Positions 33,855 through 41,642 of a DNA stretch of 64,000 nucleotides are shown here, in pieces; position 1 is the first letter of the stretch; each line of letters begins with the position of its first letter. The notes under the pieces are model-generated. The model made no database searches and was not told the origin of the DNA. It was given only the letters and a program-made list of their open reading frames with translations. The stretch comes from Clostridiaceae bacterium (GTDB taxonomy: Bacteria; Bacillota; Clostridia; Acetivibrionales; DUMB01). The stretch is taken from positions 1 through 64,000 of the forward strand of contig DUMB01000098.1 in assembly GCA_012840085.1 (NCBI GenBank), in the 5' to 3' direction. The position numbers were made by a program, and so were the translations under genes.

Positions 33855-34517
33855 ATGAAGGAAAAAATAATACTATCATGGAGCAGTGGCAAGGATAGCT
33901 CATTGGCACTTTACGAATTAATGAAGCAGGGGAGTTATGATATCACTCTATTAACAACGATTACAGGCAATTATGAGAGGATAAGCATGCATGGGGTTAG
34001 AGAGGCTTTGCTTGAGAAGCAGGCTGAATCTCTGGGATGCTATCTCGAAAAAGTGTATATAACTCCCGAAAGCACAAATGAGGATTATCAGAAAAAGATG
34101 GAAGAGGTTATGAATAAGTATAAAGACCTTGGAGTTACAAAGGTGGCATTTGGAGATATTTTTTTAGAAGACATAAGGAGATATAGGGAGGAGAATTTGA
34201 AGAAAGCTGAAATGGAAGCCATTTTTCCATTATGGGGAAGGGAAACCAAAGAAATTGCGAATACTTTTATAAGCCTGGGCTTTAAATCAATTATTACATG
34301 TGTAGACACAAAGGTTCTTAGTGGTGACTTTGTGGGAAGAATTTATGATAAGGACTTTATAGCTGAACTTCCCGAAAACGTTGATCCATGCGGAGAAAAT
34401 GGCGAGTTTCATACTTTTGTATTTGACGGGCCTATTTTCAGGGAGAGAATTAACTTTTCCATTGGTGAAAAGGTCCTCAGGGATGAGAGGTTTCAATTCT
34501 GTGATTTAGTATTATAA
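33855..34517 (+). CDS. Dph6-like ATP pyrophosphatase (DUF71, ATP_bind_4)
   Basis: A 220-residue N-type ATP pyrophosphatase. The P-loop SWSSGKDSSLALYEL is at residues 8-22, then ITGNYERISMHGVREALLEKQAESLG and the C-terminal NVDPCGENGEFHTFVFDGPIF, the signature shared with eukaryotic diphthine-ammonia ligase. Bacteria lack diphthamide, so it probably adenylates and amidates another substrate; some bacterial homologues have been linked to cofactor or nucleotide metabolism. ATG 33855 follows AGGAGATGGGG. It stands alone between two terminators. Family firm, substrate unknown. Confidence 0.88.
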   Translation: MKEKIILSWSSGKDSSLALYELMKQGSYDITLLTTITGNYERISMHGVREALLEKQAESLGCYLEKVYITPESTNEDYQKKMEEVMNKYKDLGVTKVAFGDIFLEDIRRYREENLKKAEMEAIFPLWGRETKEIANTFISLGFKSIITCVDTKVLSGDFVGRIYDKDFIAELPENVDPCGENGEFHTFVFDGPIFRERINFSIGEKVLRDERFQFCDLVL

Positions 34518-34571
34518 TTACTTAGTCATATCTATTCCATATATTATAGGTCACAGGCCAGCTATTGTTAA

Positions 34572-34597
34572 CAGCCCACCTGAAAGGTGGCTTTTTC
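34572..34597 (+). terminator. Rho-independent terminator of the Dph6-like gene
   Basis: AGCCCACCT pairs with AGGTGGCT (one bulged C) around a GAA loop and is followed by TTTTTC. Confidence 0.75.
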
Positions 34598-34611
34598 TTT
34601 TTATGAAACCC

Positions 34612-34640
34612 TTGACAAAAGCAAGGCAGCTCACTAAAAT
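34612..34640 (+). promoter_or_regulatory. Sigma-A promoter overlapping a CIRCE-controlled region
   Basis: TTGACA (34612-34617), a 17-bp spacer and TAAAAT (34635-34640). The CIRCE operator starts five bases after the -10. Confidence 0.8.
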
Positions 34641-34644
34641 AAAG

Positions 34645-34671
34645 TTAGCACTCGACAAAGAAGAGTGCTAA
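34645..34671 (+). promoter_or_regulatory. CIRCE operator (HrcA binding site)
   Basis: The sequence is exactly TTAGCACTC, nine bases, GAGTGCTAA: the perfect CIRCE inverted repeat recognised by the heat-shock repressor HrcA. It normally precedes groES or hrcA-grpE-dnaK. Here the next gene on the strand is ribosomal protein bL25/Ctc, 288 nt downstream, with no chaperone gene between. Confidence 0.93.
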
Positions 34672-34855
34672 AAGAGCGTTTTAATATTCCTTTTATTTTT
34701 TTGATATTTATATTAGTGACGTTCAGGCGTTAGTAATATTTTATCCAAAAAAATCAGAAGGGATTTTAAAGCGTTTTTTTATTGGCACTGTTTGCAAATG
34801 GAGTGAAAAGCAAAAGATTTGCCCATTTAGGCCTTTATAATCCCTTAAGTATAGT

Positions 34856-34893
34856 GCTGTTTTAACAGAAAACTGCTGTTTTGACAGAAAACT
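34856..34893. repeat. 19-bp tandem duplication in the ctc leader
   Basis: GCTGTTTTAACAGAAAACT (34856-34874) is followed directly by the same 19-mer with one change (34875-34893). Each copy contains a small CTGTT-AACAG-type palindrome. Confidence 0.75.
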
Positions 34894-34958
34894 ATAGCCG
34901 CCTGATGGCGGTATTGACGCTGATATAAAATGTTATTTTAGTCAGGGGGGATTTATTT

Positions 34959-35525
34959 ATGACTATTTTGCTAAATGCAACTGAACGGAGCGAAAGCGCA
35001 AAAAAGGTCAGAAGAATGGGTTATGTTCCAGGAAGTATTTATGGACCTGGAATTGACAGAAATCTGGATGTAAAGTTTGAGGAGAAAGAAGTAAACAAAT
35101 TTTTAAGAAATCATTCCATAGGCGCAAAGACTAAAGTAAAAATTAATGGCAACGAACTGACCTGTGTTGTAAAAGGCATACAATACGCACCAATAAACAA
35201 TAAGCCTATTCATCTTGAGTTTTACACCTCTTCTGATAACAAGCTGGTAAAAGTAAAAGTTCCAATCAAAATCAAAGGCAAGGAGCAACTTGCTAAAAGA
35301 AACCTTGTTTTGAATACTCTTGCAGATAAAGTTGAAATTCAGGGAGTTCTAAAAGATTTGCCTGAATTTATCGAAATAGATGTCTCATCAATGAAGGACG
35401 GGGACGAAATTACCATGAGAGATATCACCTTGCCTGAAGGAATCAGATTATTATCTAAAGAGGATGAAGTAGTGTTTACGGCAATAAGCCCTGCTCAAAC
35501 TGAGGAGAGTGAACTTGTCAGTTAA
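34959..35525 (+). CDS. ctc: 50S ribosomal protein bL25 / general stress protein Ctc
   Basis: A 188-residue protein of the long Ctc form of bL25, which binds 5S rRNA at the central protuberance. The N-terminal 5S-binding domain (about 1-90) shows RRMGYVPGSIYGPG and LRNHSIGAKTKVKINGN. The C-terminal TL5-type beta domain (about 95-180) shows VPIKIKGKEQL and DVSSMKDGDEITMRDI. ATG 34959 is preceded by AGGGGGG. The gene lies downstream of a sigma-A promoter with a perfect CIRCE operator and a 288-nt leader, so heat-shock derepression through HrcA is likely. In Bacillus, Ctc is a stress protein under SigB; here HrcA seems to take that role. Confidence 0.93.
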   Translation: MTILLNATERSESAKKVRRMGYVPGSIYGPGIDRNLDVKFEEKEVNKFLRNHSIGAKTKVKINGNELTCVVKGIQYAPINNKPIHLEFYTSSDNKLVKVKVPIKIKGKEQLAKRNLVLNTLADKVEIQGVLKDLPEFIEIDVSSMKDGDEITMRDITLPEGIRLLSKEDEVVFTAISPAQTEESELVS

Positions 35526-35613
35526 TACTTTAACATCGGAAAGGTATAGGAGAAGAAGATACCGAATGTTCAATTTACAATGGTTTTACGATATTAACAT
35601 AATAAAAAACAGT

Positions 35614-35648
35614 CTTCCTTAAAAAAGGCATTCCATAAGGAAGTTTTA
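35614..35648 (+). terminator. Terminator of ctc
   Basis: CTTCCTTA (35614-35621) pairs with TAAGGAAG (35636-35643) and is followed by TTTTAAT. Confidence 0.65.
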
Positions 35649-35662
35649 ATCTTACAGTATAC

Positions 35663-35697
35663 GGTGCAGCCGAAAGGCTGCGCCGGCTGTCTTTTCT
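35663..35697 (+). terminator. Second hairpin, possible bidirectional terminator between ctc and the ABC operon
   Basis: GGTGCAGCC (35663-35671) pairs with GGCTGCGCC (35676-35684) around a GAAA tetraloop; a T-rich stretch follows (TGTCTTTTCTT). Confidence 0.6.
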
Positions 35698-35752
35698 TCA
35701 CTGTATTTCATCTGCTAATTCAGAAATATCCCGTATACCAACGCCATTTTTG

Positions 35753-36193
35753 TTATTCTGCTTCCATCAGTCGCTCAACAATAGTTGATTTATAAATAGA
35801 GCGGTATGCAATTTCCGGTGTAATAATACAGATTGCCAGAACCGCCAAACTTGCCATCAAAACAGGGATGAATGGATAGGTAAATATTGCATAGGCCGCT
35901 TGCTGCTGAAACAACTTAAAAATCCCAAAGGTAATTGCATTTCCTGCTGTAAAGACGAAAAATAAGGTTATCACAGCGTATCCAAGTCCTTCACTCACCA
36001 ACATTCTCCTGACCTGTTTTCGGCTCATACCAATAGATTCAAGTATCGCCAGTTCGCGCTTACGAATTATAACACTAACCAACATTACATTTACGAAATT
36101 GAGAATACCAATCAAAGCAATAACAAGTGAAATCCCGCCGCCAAGAACAAACAGTACCGTTTTTGCACTGTTCAGTTCTTCCATTGATTCCAT
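35753..36193 (-). pseudogene. C-terminal part of the interrupted FtsX-like permease
   Basis: A 146-residue frame from ATG 36193 holds the last FtsX domain of an ABC permease: helices VLFVLGGGISLVIALIGIL and GLGYAVITLFFVFTAG with IIRKRELAILESIGMS between, the usual FtsX signature. It continues, in the same reading frame, the protein encoded at 36317-38242. Between them lie a single TAA (36317-36319) and 41 open codons, with no frameshift. Without that stop the permease would be about 829 residues. The fragment could be translated separately from ATG 36193, but no good ribosome binding site is seen. Either the exporter is inactive or the stop is a sequencing error. Confidence 0.8.
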
Positions 36194-36316
36194 CCTTGAC
36201 GTCAGAGATATTTCATAATCGCTCCCTATGATTTGCTTTAAAGCAATCAGAGCGTTTTGCCCAAAATTGTCTGAAACATCAAGGTTGATTTTTGATACAA
36301 ACGGTTCACTAAACCA

Positions 36317-38242
36317 TTACCGCATTAAAGCATTTGATATAAACACGGTAGGCGCAAGACCGGAGCCGATACCTTTATAACCAAAGGGAACGAAACCTCC
36401 AAGCGGTATATTAATTTTTGGGCTGCCGGTATTATCATTTTCGCTTCGATAAGACGGCGAAACAGTCAACTTATGGACATTCGAAAATAAATCGGGATTA
36501 TCGGTTGATATTAATGCGAACTCTCCGCGTTCAAAGGCGTCAATATCAATAGGTTTATCAAGAGTTTTATTCAATTTTATAAGAGCATTAGCGTCAACAC
36601 CGGCAATAAATCCATTAAAATTTTTATAAATATCTTTTTCTGTTAAATTAGCTATCTGATCTCGCATAGGGTGATTGGCAATGTATTTACCAAAAGCGTC
36701 ACTCGAATAATCAAGGCTCATTCTTTCCCATGTCGTTAAACTTAAAGCTTCAAATCCGGGCAATGATTCCAGTTTATCTATAAACGCTTTATCAAACTTT
36801 TGTGCCGGCCATGCACTGTTTTCCAGCACAAAATCACTTTCAAACGTGGATTCAATGTATTTTGCTATGTTCATACTAAAAACCAAAGTAGTAATCGTTA
36901 AGAATGTAGTTATACCTAAAAACAGGCTAAGTAATACCACGCCTGCACGTTTTTTATCCCGGAAAATATTGCGAAAAGCCATTTTATACGGTTTGCCATG
37001 TGCGGACAAGCGGATGTTTTCCATTTTTACTTCCACACCCGTATATCTCTGCGCTTCTATGGGGGAGATACCTGCCGCTTTTTTAGCTGGCTTTAACGCA
37101 CCTAATATCGCCGTGAGTAAAGGAAATACCACTGCACCTGAATAGATGAACGGGGAGAAAGACACAACCGCCTCTGTGGAAACAGCCCCAAGCTCTGAAA
37201 TAAGGAAAGGAACAAACTTGAGCGAAAACAATAACGCGAGTATCATTCCAATTGGTATTCCAATTAAGCAAAGGCGCAAAATCTGTCCAACAATGATTCG
37301 CTTGATCTGTTTTGGCGTTGTTCCAAGCGTTTTAAGAAGTCCGTAAAACCGCACGTCGCTGGAAACGGAAATGTACAGGATGTTGTAGATCAGAAGATAT
37401 CCTGTAAAAATCAGGAATACTGCTATGGCGCATAATGCAATCAAAGTGGCCGTTGAATGTCCATTATCAGTACCATAAGTTTCTACCGCTACTACCGGCT
37501 GATTTTCCGATAAGCCCAAATCGGACACTAATGCGCTGCAATATTCCGGAATACGTGATTCATTATCGAACATCAGCGCAGCCGAACCGTCATTTTCAAC
37601 GGTTTTGCCGTATTTCTGAGACAGCTCCTGCGAAACGAGTATCACATCCGCAGTATTCATTGACTGAACGAAACCATAGCTTGTAAACCACCCGGACAAA
37701 CGGAAACTTTCACTAATCAGCGCATCCTTGTTTTCGCTGTCTGTATAGTAAGTAAGGGGTATTTCCATACCAATGTAAGGAGTATCAATACCTAATTGTT
37801 TAAGTACTGCAAGAGAAACCATAATCTCGTTTTCTTTTTCCGGATAGTTCCCCACTATATCCACAAAGGCGGGGGAGCGTAGTTTTTCCCATTCGGTTTT
37901 ATCGAAATAGTGCAGGGTCAGGCTGATTTTTCCCATTTGCGGTGTATTCTTTACAAAACCGACATTGTTACCAGTGCCAACTACTTTAACGTAATCCAAT
38001 TTATTAAGCTGCTCTATTTGCGAAGCTGTAGGGTGTCCGACTGCGGCGTGTGCCAAAGTACCCGCAAAGCGTATCTGATTCATCTTCACGGACTCTACAA
38101 GGCTCAATCCAATGCTGAAAACAGACCCTATGAGTAAGGTTGTGAGCGCAATGGCTGTGATGATAAAAAAGTTACGCTTTTTGTTGAATTTTAGGCTTCT
38201 GCCGGTAAGTCGCCTTATAACAGTGCTATTGTTATTCTTCAT
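36317..38242 (-). CDS. ABC transporter permease, FtsX/MacB type, ended early by an in-frame stop
   Basis: A 641-residue permease. A helix at about 25-48 (FFIITAIALTTLLIGSVFSI) and a large extracytoplasmic domain are followed by three helices with the FtsX core (LLKTLGTTPKQIKRIIVGQ), then a second half beginning MAFRNIFRDKKRAGVVLLSLF with another helix and outer domain. It ends at TAA 36317-36319 just before the last FtsX domain, which continues downstream in frame. The full protein would have the two-FtsX layout of lipoprotein or peptide exporters. It follows the ATPase gene by two bases and belongs to a regulator-kinase-ATPase-permease operon typical of peptide-antibiotic sensing. Function as encoded is doubtful. 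Confidence 0.85.
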   Translation of the reverse strand: MKNNNSTVIRRLTGRSLKFNKKRNFFIITAIALTTLLIGSVFSIGLSLVESVKMNQIRFAGTLAHAAVGHPTASQIEQLNKLDYVKVVGTGNNVGFVKNTPQMGKISLTLHYFDKTEWEKLRSPAFVDIVGNYPEKENEIMVSLAVLKQLGIDTPYIGMEIPLTYYTDSENKDALISESFRLSGWFTSYGFVQSMNTADVILVSQELSQKYGKTVENDGSAALMFDNESRIPEYCSALVSDLGLSENQPVVAVETYGTDNGHSTATLIALCAIAVFLIFTGYLLIYNILYISVSSDVRFYGLLKTLGTTPKQIKRIIVGQILRLCLIGIPIGMILALLFSLKFVPFLISELGAVSTEAVVSFSPFIYSGAVVFPLLTAILGALKPAKKAAGISPIEAQRYTGVEVKMENIRLSAHGKPYKMAFRNIFRDKKRAGVVLLSLFLGITTFLTITTLVFSMNIAKYIESTFESDFVLENSAWPAQKFDKAFIDKLESLPGFEALSLTTWERMSLDYSSDAFGKYIANHPMRDQIANLTEKDIYKNFNGFIAGVDANALIKLNKTLDKPIDIDAFERGEFALISTDNPDLFSNVHKLTVSPSYRSENDNTGSPKINIPLGGFVPFGYKGIGSGLAPTVFISNALMR

Positions 38243-38244
38243 TT

Positions 38245-38922
38245 TCAGCCACGTCCTTCCCGGACGATTTTACCATCCTCTATATGAATGACTCGGTCGG
38301 CAAGCTGCGTGATTTGCTCGTTATGGGTAATCATTACTATGGTCTGATGAAATTTGGTGGAAGTCATTTTCAGAACACCTAAAACATCCTGACTGGTTTT
38401 CGTATCTAAATTACCGGTAGGCTCGTCCGCAAGTAAAATGGAGGGTTTTGCTGCAAGCGAGCGGGCAATTGCTACACGCTGCTGCTGACCGCCGGAAAGC
38501 ATGTTGGGTAGATTATCGCGTTTTTCGCTAAGCCCCAACATGTCAATGATTTCGTTTATAAATATCTCGTCTACTGTATTGCCGTCCAGTTCAATTGGCA
38601 GTACGATGTTCTCATATACATTTAAAATCGGCACCAGATTATAGTTCTGGAACACAAATCCTACATTGCGCCTGCGAAATATGGCCAGCTGCTCATCCGA
38701 CATTTTGGTAAGCTCGTATCCATCGACAATCACTTTCCCGTCTGTCGGCTTGTCAAGACCTCCCAGCATATGCAGAAGCGTACTTTTCCCGGAGCCGGAC
38801 ATCCCGACAACTGCTACAAATTCTCCTGATTCCACAGCTATGTCAACGCCATCAAGTGCGCGGACAATATTCGGTTCCTTTCCATAGTACTTTTTAAGTC
38901 CCTGTGCTGATAAAATCGGCAT
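38245..38922 (-). CDS. ABC transporter ATP-binding protein (MacB/LolD/BceA-like)
   Basis: A 225-residue ATPase. Walker A is GMSGSGKSTLL, the Q-loop region is NVGFVFQNYNLVPILNV, the signature is LSGGQQQRVAIARSL, Walker B is ILLADEPTGNLD, followed by the switch His in MITHNEQ. This subfamily powers FtsX-type permeases that export or expel lipoproteins, peptides or antibiotics rather than importing. The frame starts at 38952, but ATG 38922 has AAAGGAG eight bases upstream and fits the family start. It is followed directly by the permease gene. Confidence 0.93.
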   Translation of the reverse strand: MPILSAQGLKKYYGKEPNIVRALDGVDIAVESGEFVAVVGMSGSGKSTLLHMLGGLDKPTDGKVIVDGYELTKMSDEQLAIFRRRNVGFVFQNYNLVPILNVYENIVLPIELDGNTVDEIFINEIIDMLGLSEKRDNLPNMLSGGQQQRVAIARSLAAKPSILLADEPTGNLDTKTSQDVLGVLKMTSTKFHQTIVMITHNEQITQLADRVIHIEDGKIVREGRG

Positions 38923-38993
38923 TTCTTCACTCTCCTTTTGCTTTTGCTTCAATCATAAATTGCAATTCTTACAGGAGCCTGACAAATCGCGAT

Positions 38994-39911
38994 TTATTTC
39001 TTACAATTTTGTAAGAACATTGAGAAAGTTGTGTATATTCCCGGCTTGGAATCTACAAGGATGTAGCCGCCCTGTTTTTCAAATATCAGTGAAGCTAAAT
39101 AAAGTCCTAATCCGGCCCCATCAACACCTTTTGCGTTTCGTCCCCTATAAAACCGTTTGAAGATAGAGTTCCATTCGTCGGGAGCAATACCGATACCATA
39201 ATCGGTAATTCTGATTTTTGTATATATAGGCAGGGTTTCCAGGGATATATCGATTTTGTTGTCTGGTAAGGAATATTTGATGGCGTTTTCCAGAATATTT
39301 GTGATTGCCTCGCTTGTCCATTTGCGGTCATGCAGCAATAGAACATCCTCAAAATACGCTGTGTGAATGAAAATGTTTTTCCTGGCCGCCGCCCCATATA
39401 CCGTACTGATGCTGTCAGCAATGGTTTGTTTGATACCTAAGGGAACAGGAGATAATTCAATAGCTCCTACCTCCAGCCGTGACATTTTTACAAGGCTGTC
39501 CATCATCCACTGCAACTTCTCCGTTCCATTTTTAATACGCAATAAAAATTCCTGCCCTTCGGCTTCAGTAATGTTTCCCTCAAGCAGCAGATCGGTATAC
39601 ATGGCTACACTTGACAGAGGAGTTTTCATCTGATGGGACATATCTGATATGAAGCTTTGTATAATTTCTTTCTCCTGCCTGATTTTGGAGATATCCATTT
39701 CACTCATCTGAATGATTTTAACAGCTTTATGCGTCAGCTTGGAAATCCTGCTGTCTGCCGCTGCTTCAAGTGAGAGATCTGTATTCCTGGCTAATACACT
39801 GTCCAAAACCCGATCAATAGAATCAAAGTTTTTCCTTATGTAGCGATAACTGAAAAGGACCGTCAGGAAGCATACAGCAATGGCTATGATAACAGTAACT
39901 GCAAGCGCCAT
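38994..39911 (-). CDS. Sensor histidine kinase of the ABC operon
   Basis: A protein of about 305 residues with one membrane helix at the N-terminus (MALAVTVIIAIAVCFLTVLF) and almost no extracytoplasmic region. The HisKA domain has SDMSHQMKTPLSSVAMY with the phospho-His, and the HATPase domain holds ITNILENAIKYS, ITDYGIGIAPDEW and GAGLGLYLASLIFE. Kinases of this short, intramembrane kind usually sense through a partner ABC exporter, which fits the permease downstream. ATG 39911 follows GGGGGAG; its start is one base after the regulator's stop. Confidence 0.92.
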   Translation of the reverse strand: MALAVTVIIAIAVCFLTVLFSYRYIRKNFDSIDRVLDSVLARNTDLSLEAAADSRISKLTHKAVKIIQMSEMDISKIRQEKEIIQSFISDMSHQMKTPLSSVAMYTDLLLEGNITEAEGQEFLLRIKNGTEKLQWMMDSLVKMSRLEVGAIELSPVPLGIKQTIADSISTVYGAAARKNIFIHTAYFEDVLLLHDRKWTSEAITNILENAIKYSLPDNKIDISLETLPIYTKIRITDYGIGIAPDEWNSIFKRFYRGRNAKGVDGAGLGLYLASLIFEKQGGYILVDSKPGIYTTFSMFLQNCKK

Positions 39912-39913
39912 CT

Positions 39914-40597
39914 TTACACTCCCCCATCCCAAATGTAGCCAATGCCGTGAATGGTCTTAATGATTCGAGGAGTTTTGGGATCGTCCTCCAGCTTTGCCCG
40001 CAGGCGGCTGATATTGACAGGCAAGGTGTTTTCATCCACAAAATTCCCCTTGTTATCCCACAGAGATGATAATATTTGTTCTTTTGAAAGCACTTGTCCG
40101 GCGTTTGTCATCAGAAAATGGAGCAGCCTATATTCTGTTGCGCTGATGGGTATTTCTTCATCCCCTCGGAAAAATTTGCAAAGGTTAGTATCCAGCCTGT
40201 ATTTGCCTGAACGGATGATATGCCGGCTTTCTGCTTCTGTGCGGCGCAGCAAGGCTTCTACTCTTGCACGGAGAATGGAGAGTGAAAACGGCTTGGTAAT
40301 ATAATCGTCTGCACCTGCCAACAAGCCAGAAACCTCGTCCGTTTCCAAATCACAAACCGTAAGCATAATAATGGGGACGTTTGAATATGCCCTGATTTCT
40401 TTGCAAAAGTCCATTCCATTTCCGTCCGGAAGCCCCAAATCCAGTATGATAAGGTCAACTTTGTGCTGCTCCATGAACCGTTTTCCTTCTTTGATAGAGT
40501 TTGCCGAAACAGCCTGATAACCGTCTTTCTCAAAAGTAAATGCAATACCACGGTTTAAGTTTTCATCATCTTCCAATATCAAGATTGTTTTTTTCAT
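39914..40597 (-). CDS. OmpR/PhoB-family response regulator of the ABC operon
   Basis: A 227-residue regulator. The receiver has ILEDDENLNRGIAFTFE, the phosphoacceptor in DLIILDLGLPDGNG, IMLTVC and DYITKPFSLSIL. The winged helix has ISATEYRLLHFLM and VDENTLPVNISRLRAKLEDDP. ATG 40597 follows CGGAGG. It leads the operon regulator-kinase-ATPase-permease. A near-palindrome at 40691-40716 could be its operator. Confidence 0.93.
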   Translation of the reverse strand: MKKTILILEDDENLNRGIAFTFEKDGYQAVSANSIKEGKRFMEQHKVDLIILDLGLPDGNGMDFCKEIRAYSNVPIIMLTVCDLETDEVSGLLAGADDYITKPFSLSILRARVEALLRRTEAESRHIIRSGKYRLDTNLCKFFRGDEEIPISATEYRLLHFLMTNAGQVLSKEQILSSLWDNKGNFVDENTLPVNISRLRAKLEDDPKTPRIIKTIHGIGYIWDGGV

Positions 40598-40690
40598 CGT
40601 GTACCTCCGTTGTTTTCTTTGTGTTCGTCAATCGTGGGTTTTGAGATTTTGGAGCTTCCATTGTTTCCTTTTCATTCTTGTATAGGAAAA

Positions 40691-40716
40691 AATTATATTG
40701 GTAACCAATTATAATT
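40691..40716. promoter_or_regulatory. Palindromic operator candidate upstream of the regulator gene
   Basis: ATTGGT and ACCAAT are mirrored around a central A at 40697-40709, and the AATTATA/TATAATT flanks extend the symmetry with a one-base offset. It lies about 95 bp upstream of the response-regulator start. Confidence 0.3.
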
Positions 40717-40960
40717 ATATGTGCTTAAATGAATAGAAACAAGCACAGGAAAATGGTAATCTCTTTGCTTGCAAACTCCAAAACTATATTAATACTGACA
40801 GTGTAAAACTGCTACAGGATAAAATGAACAAGTGCCAACATAAAATTGACAAGAGATAGATATAAGTGTAAAATGTATGGACTGTTAAGTACATTTCACC
40901 GAGAGCAGTTCAGGAAACAGACCAGTTGATTGATCTATTTTTAATGTCAGGAGGTTGTAT

Positions 40961-41062
40961 ATGAATCCCAAAATCTACGAATTTGAAGCTATCATTAAGA
41001 AAGTTCCCGATATGGATGCTGCGTATATAGAAATTCCCTTTGATGTTAAAGCTGAATTCTGA
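40961..41062 (+). pseudogene. Truncated DUF1905 gene
   Basis: A 33-codon frame starts with ATG 40961 behind a good AGGAGGT site and ends TGA 41060. The protein ([20 protein letters not shown], then [12 protein letters not shown]) matches the conserved N-terminus of DUF1905 proteins, normally about 90-100 residues long. The rest is missing and is replaced by a 20-bp AT-rich tandem repeat. It is probably a decayed gene that kept its translation signals. The peptide could still be made. Confidence 0.6.
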
Positions 41063-41069
41063 AATTTTA

Positions 41070-41109
41070 TAGAATTTATAAAACTTTAATAGAATTTATA
41101 AAACGTTTT
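41070..41109. repeat. 20-bp tandem duplication
   Basis: TAGAATTTATAAAAC starts at 41070 and again at 41090, directly after the truncated DUF1905 frame and upstream of the sigma-factor gene. Confidence 0.75.
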
Positions 41110-41150
41110 TGCTTCTTCAATCGTATTATTAGTGAAAGGGGGAAGTTCAA

Positions 41151-41642
41151 TTGCAAAGTTCTTTATTGCGTACGAATGAAGAGCTGTTACAGATTTATAA
41201 CCGCCATGTAAACACTGTCTACCGCATTTGTTTTATGTATATGAAGAACAGGCCGGATACGGAGGACATGGTTCAAAACACATTTATCCGGCTTATGAAG
41301 GATAAAACTGTTTTTCAAAGTGAAGAGCATGAGAAAGCATGGCTTATCAGGACAGCTACTAATTTATGCAAAGATTACTTCAAGCATTGGTGGTCAAGAA
41401 CAGTAGGTATCAATCATATGGAAGAAGCGGTGGTTGAAGAACCTTTTAAAGTGGACAGTGTTCTTGAAAAGGTGATGGAACTTCCCGCCAAGTACAAGAC
41501 TGCCGTATACTTATACTACTATGAAGGTTACTCTACTGTAGAAATAGCAAAAATCCTGAAAAAAAGCGAATCAACAATCAGAGGCTATCTCCACACCGCC
41601 AGAAAGCTTTTGAAAATGGAAATGGAAGGTGATTTTGAGTGA
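41151..41642 (+). CDS. ECF-type RNA polymerase sigma factor
   Basis: A 163-residue sigma-70 family protein of the extracytoplasmic-function group. Region 2 (about 10-75) has IYNRHVNTVYRICFMYMKN and DTEDMVQNTFIRLM. Region 4 (about 105-160) has LPAKYKTAVYLYYYEGYSTVEIA and the helix-turn-helix KSESTIRGYLHTARKLL. The start is TTG 41151, seven bases after AAAGGGGGA; no ATG fits. Its stop overlaps the start of the next gene, whose product is its probable anti-sigma factor. Confidence 0.9.
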   Translation: MQSSLLRTNEELLQIYNRHVNTVYRICFMYMKNRPDTEDMVQNTFIRLMKDKTVFQSEEHEKAWLIRTATNLCKDYFKHWWSRTVGINHMEEAVVEEPFKVDSVLEKVMELPAKYKTAVYLYYYEGYSTVEIAKILKKSESTIRGYLHTARKLLKMEMEGDFE

